Source of the DNA: Nitrobacteraceae bacterium AZCC 1564
GTDB lineage: Bacteria; Pseudomonadota; Alphaproteobacteria; Rhizobiales; Xanthobacteraceae
Direction: 5' to 3'
Assembly: GCA_036924835.1 (NCBI GenBank)
Contig: JBAGRR010000001.1
Coordinates: forward strand, 4,603,001 to 4,667,000
Length of the DNA stretch: 64,000 bases
Shown here: one piece after another, positions 62,176 through 64,000 of the stretch
Layout: every line of letters begins with the position of its first letter
Position numbering within the stretch: position 1 is the first letter of the stretch
The notes under the pieces: generated by a model
Databases searched by the model: none
The model's input: the letters and a program-made list of their open reading frames with translations, nothing else
What the model was told of the DNA's origin: nothing
Position numbers and translations under genes: made by a program

Positions 62176-62889
62176 ATGTCCGGGAAAGATGTGACGGTGG
62201 TATTCGTCCATGGGGCGTGGGCCGACGGGTCGAGCTGGAGCAAGGTGATTGGCTTGCTCGCGAGCAGCGGTATCAAATCGGTCGCGGCGCCGTTGCCATT
62301 GACCTCGCTGGCTGACGATGCGGCAGCGCTCGATCGCTCTTTGGAGCGCGTGAAAGGCGCGATCGTTCTCGTTGGTCACTCCTATGCGGGTGCGGTGATC
62401 GCCGCGACGGGAAGTGAAAAGGTGCAAGCGCTGGTCTATGTCGCGGCGTTGGCGCCCGCCGAGAGCGAGACTGTTGCAGATGTTTTCTATCGCGCTGCGC
62501 CGCATCCCGCTGCGCCCGCACTTGCACCGGACTCACACGGTCTGATCTGGCTTCCGGACCATGGTTTCGCCACGGCCTTCGCCCAGCATGCTAGCGCCGA
62601 TGAAGCGACATGGCTCGCCGCTGTGCAGAGGCCGATTTCTGTCGCCTGTATCGGCACCAAGGCCCCGCGGCCTCTCTGGATGGATCGCCCGAGCTGGTTC
62701 CTCGTCGCTGAAGAAGACCGGATGATCAATCCCGACACGCAGCGCTTCATGGCTGCGCGCATGAAAGCGAAAGTGGTATCGTACCCGTGCGATCACACGC
62801 CGAGCGTGACTGCACCGCAGGCGGTTGCTGACCTCGTGATGGAGGCTGTGCGCAGCGTTGCGGCCAGCTTAGCCAACGGGAGGGTTTGA
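62176..62889 (+). CDS. Alpha/beta hydrolase
   Basis: 237 residues; GGAGACGA precedes the ATG. FVHGAWADGSSW (oxyanion HG), GHSYAG (nucleophile Ser), EEDRMI (Asp) and DHTPSV (His) give a full triad. It resembles the short hydrolases related to plant-type esterases such as salicylate or hydroxynitrile enzymes. The stop overlaps the start of the next gene by one base, so they form an operon. Confidence 0.9.
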   Translation: MSGKDVTVVFVHGAWADGSSWSKVIGLLASSGIKSVAAPLPLTSLADDAAALDRSLERVKGAIVLVGHSYAGAVIAATGSEKVQALVYVAALAPAESETVADVFYRAAPHPAAPALAPDSHGLIWLPDHGFATAFAQHASADEATWLAAVQRPISVACIGTKAPRPLWMDRPSWFLVAEEDRMINPDTQRFMAARMKAKVVSYPCDHTPSVTAPQAVADLVMEAVRSVAASLANGRV

Positions 62890-63497
62890 TGCAGGAAGCC
62901 CGGAAAACAACCGCGGAGCGCTTAGGCGCTTTTTCTGATGCCGTGATCGCAGTGATCATCACCATCATGGTTCTGGAATTGAAGGCGCCGGAAGAGTCGG
63001 CGACATTTTCCGCTCTGCTGCCGCTATGGCCGACCGCCGTCAGTTACGCGATCAGTTATCTCTTCATCGCGATCATCTGGCTCAATCACCACTACCTGCT
63101 GCGCTTCGTCAAGCACGTCACGCCCGCTTTGATCTGGGTGAATTTCGTACATCTCTTCTTTGTTTCGCTGGTGCCATTTACGACCGCCTGGATTGCGCGG
63201 ACGCATCTGGCGTCGGCCCCGGTCGCGCTCTATGCCGGAATCTTCGTGTGCATCGATCTCGCTTACCGCGTGTTCGAGCGACAGGCATTCGATCAGGCTG
63301 ATGCCTCCGAACTTTCAGAGCACGTTCGGCACATCGCGCGCCGGCGGTCGTTGATCACCGTGCTCATCTTCGCCGCTGCCGTGGTGTGCGCCATCGTAAC
63401 GCCGTGGCTCGGCTTCGCTTTGGTTTGCTGCGCGCTGTTCTCATACCTCGCGCCCGAACTGCGCATCCTTCACTTCGCTCGCAGACCCCAAGCCTGA
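62889..63497 (+). CDS. TMEM175 family membrane protein (putative potassium channel)
   Basis: 202 residues from ATG 62889. TTAERLGAFSDAVIAVIITI then MVLELKAP is the TMEM175 signature (R..AFSD....I..T..VLE). Six hydrophobic segments follow, including AVSYAISYLFIAIIWLNHHY. Bacterial TMEM175 proteins form potassium channels. It is coupled by a one-base overlap to the hydrolase gene. Confidence 0.88.
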   Translation: MQEARKTTAERLGAFSDAVIAVIITIMVLELKAPEESATFSALLPLWPTAVSYAISYLFIAIIWLNHHYLLRFVKHVTPALIWVNFVHLFFVSLVPFTTAWIARTHLASAPVALYAGIFVCIDLAYRVFERQAFDQADASELSEHVRHIARRRSLITVLIFAAAVVCAIVTPWLGFALVCCALFSYLAPELRILHFARRPQA

Positions 63498-63590
63498 ACG
63501 GCGCGACAGCGCGTCCACACAGGAGGACATGCGTCTCGCCTCAATAACCTCTTTGAATGTAAATTGTCGGTTATCAAAAGGAGTTAAGCT

Positions 63591-64000
63591 ATGACGGCCA
63601 TCACCTACCGCTCTGTTAATGTCGACGGCGTGAAGATCTTCTATCGCCAGGCAGGCAATCCCGAAAAGCCGGCGCTGCTGCTGCTGCACGGCTTCCCGAG
63701 TGCGAGCCACATGTTTCGGGATTTGATCCCGCTGCTTGCCGATCGCTTTCATCTTGTCGCGCCTGATTTGCCGGGGTTCGGCCAATCGGACATGCCGGCC
63801 CCGAAGACTTTCGCTTACACGTTCGACCACATCGCCCATGTCATCGGCCGTTTCACCGAGGTGATCGGACTCGAGCGGTTCGCGATCTACGTGTTTGACT
63901 ACGGCGCACCGACAGGCTTCCGCATCGCCATGGATCATCCGGAACGCATCACCGGCATCATCTCGCAGAACGGCAACGCTTATGAAGAAGGCCTGAGCGA
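63591..64000 (+). CDS. Alpha/beta hydrolase, dehalogenase-like, 3' end outside window
   Basis: 136 codons before the window ends. AAAAGGAGTTAAGCT precedes ATG 63591. [20 protein letters not shown] and [10 protein letters not shown] are typical of the epoxide hydrolase/haloalkane dehalogenase branch, and [13 protein letters not shown] places Asp at the nucleophile position (where Ser stands in esterases). The rest of the triad lies beyond the edge. Confidence 0.88.
   Translation, partial: MTAITYRSVNVDGVKIFYRQAGNPEKPALLLLHGFPSASHMFRDLIPLLADRFHLVAPDLPGFGQSDMPAPKTFAYTFDHIAHVIGRFTEVIGLERFAIYVFDYGAPTGFRIAMDHPERITGIISQNGNAYEEGLS

Overview
The window looks like the chromosome of an alphaproteobacterium of the Nitrobacteraceae/Bradyrhizobiaceae group (Bradyrhizobium, Afipia and Rhodopseudomonas relatives). 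The evidence is the fairly GC-rich sequence, a napEDABC operon, a DUF3551 protein, many small secreted proteins typical of this group, and protein-level similarity throughout. The genus cannot be fixed from the sequence alone.

Layout. 1-2.8 kb: a NylB-like serine hydrolase cut by the window edge, intergenic palindromic repeats, a PRC-barrel exported protein and a small conserved protein. 3.2-7.4 kb: a complete periplasmic nitrate reductase operon napEDABC. 7.6-12 kb: tRNA-Thr, a DUF429 protein, two secreted proteins, rlmB, tRNA-Tyr and a frameshifted PepSY gene.

12.5-48.4 kb is the most striking part, a surface-adhesion and type I secretion region. It holds a 2378-residue beta-helix/RTX exoprotein followed by its own ABC transporter/HlyD pair, then a 5429-residue LapA-like giant adhesin (VCBS/T1SS-143-type repeats, jelly-roll-like modules, vWA domain, C-terminal RTX). 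Next come a LapG-type periplasmic cysteine protease (BTLCP family, Cys-His-Asp triad visible) and a second transport set of HlyD, a LapB-type ABC exporter and a TolC-like outer-membrane protein. The giant adhesin has a P-A-A-G motif at residues 122-125, which fits the di-alanine sites cut by LapG proteases. I infer a cell-surface retention and release system in which the LapG-like protease controls the adhesin. No LapD-like c-di-GMP receptor is in the window.

48.8-53.5 kb: a DUF3551 protein and tRNA-Gly, then a short accessory stretch that ends in a degenerate copy of the tRNA-Gly 3' half, suggesting an old integration. It carries a PhnA-domain protein, an exported protein, an MddA/NnrU-type membrane methyltransferase and a 2OG-Fe(II) oxygenase-like protein, among clustered palindromic repeats. 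53.6-64 kb: an SDR oxidoreductase, phosphoenolpyruvate carboxylase, a TetR regulator divergent from an EmrAB-type efflux pair, a CGNR-type regulator divergent from an alpha/beta hydrolase plus TMEM175-type channel pair, and a second alpha/beta hydrolase cut by the window edge.

Throughout the window, intergenic palindromic repeats with TAGTG...CACTA ends occur. Two core types (A and B) are often joined in fixed order as a composite unit of about 165 bp, in both orientations. Variants with other cores cluster at 51.6-53.3 kb. Two coding sequences take their stop codon from the terminal CTAG of such a repeat.
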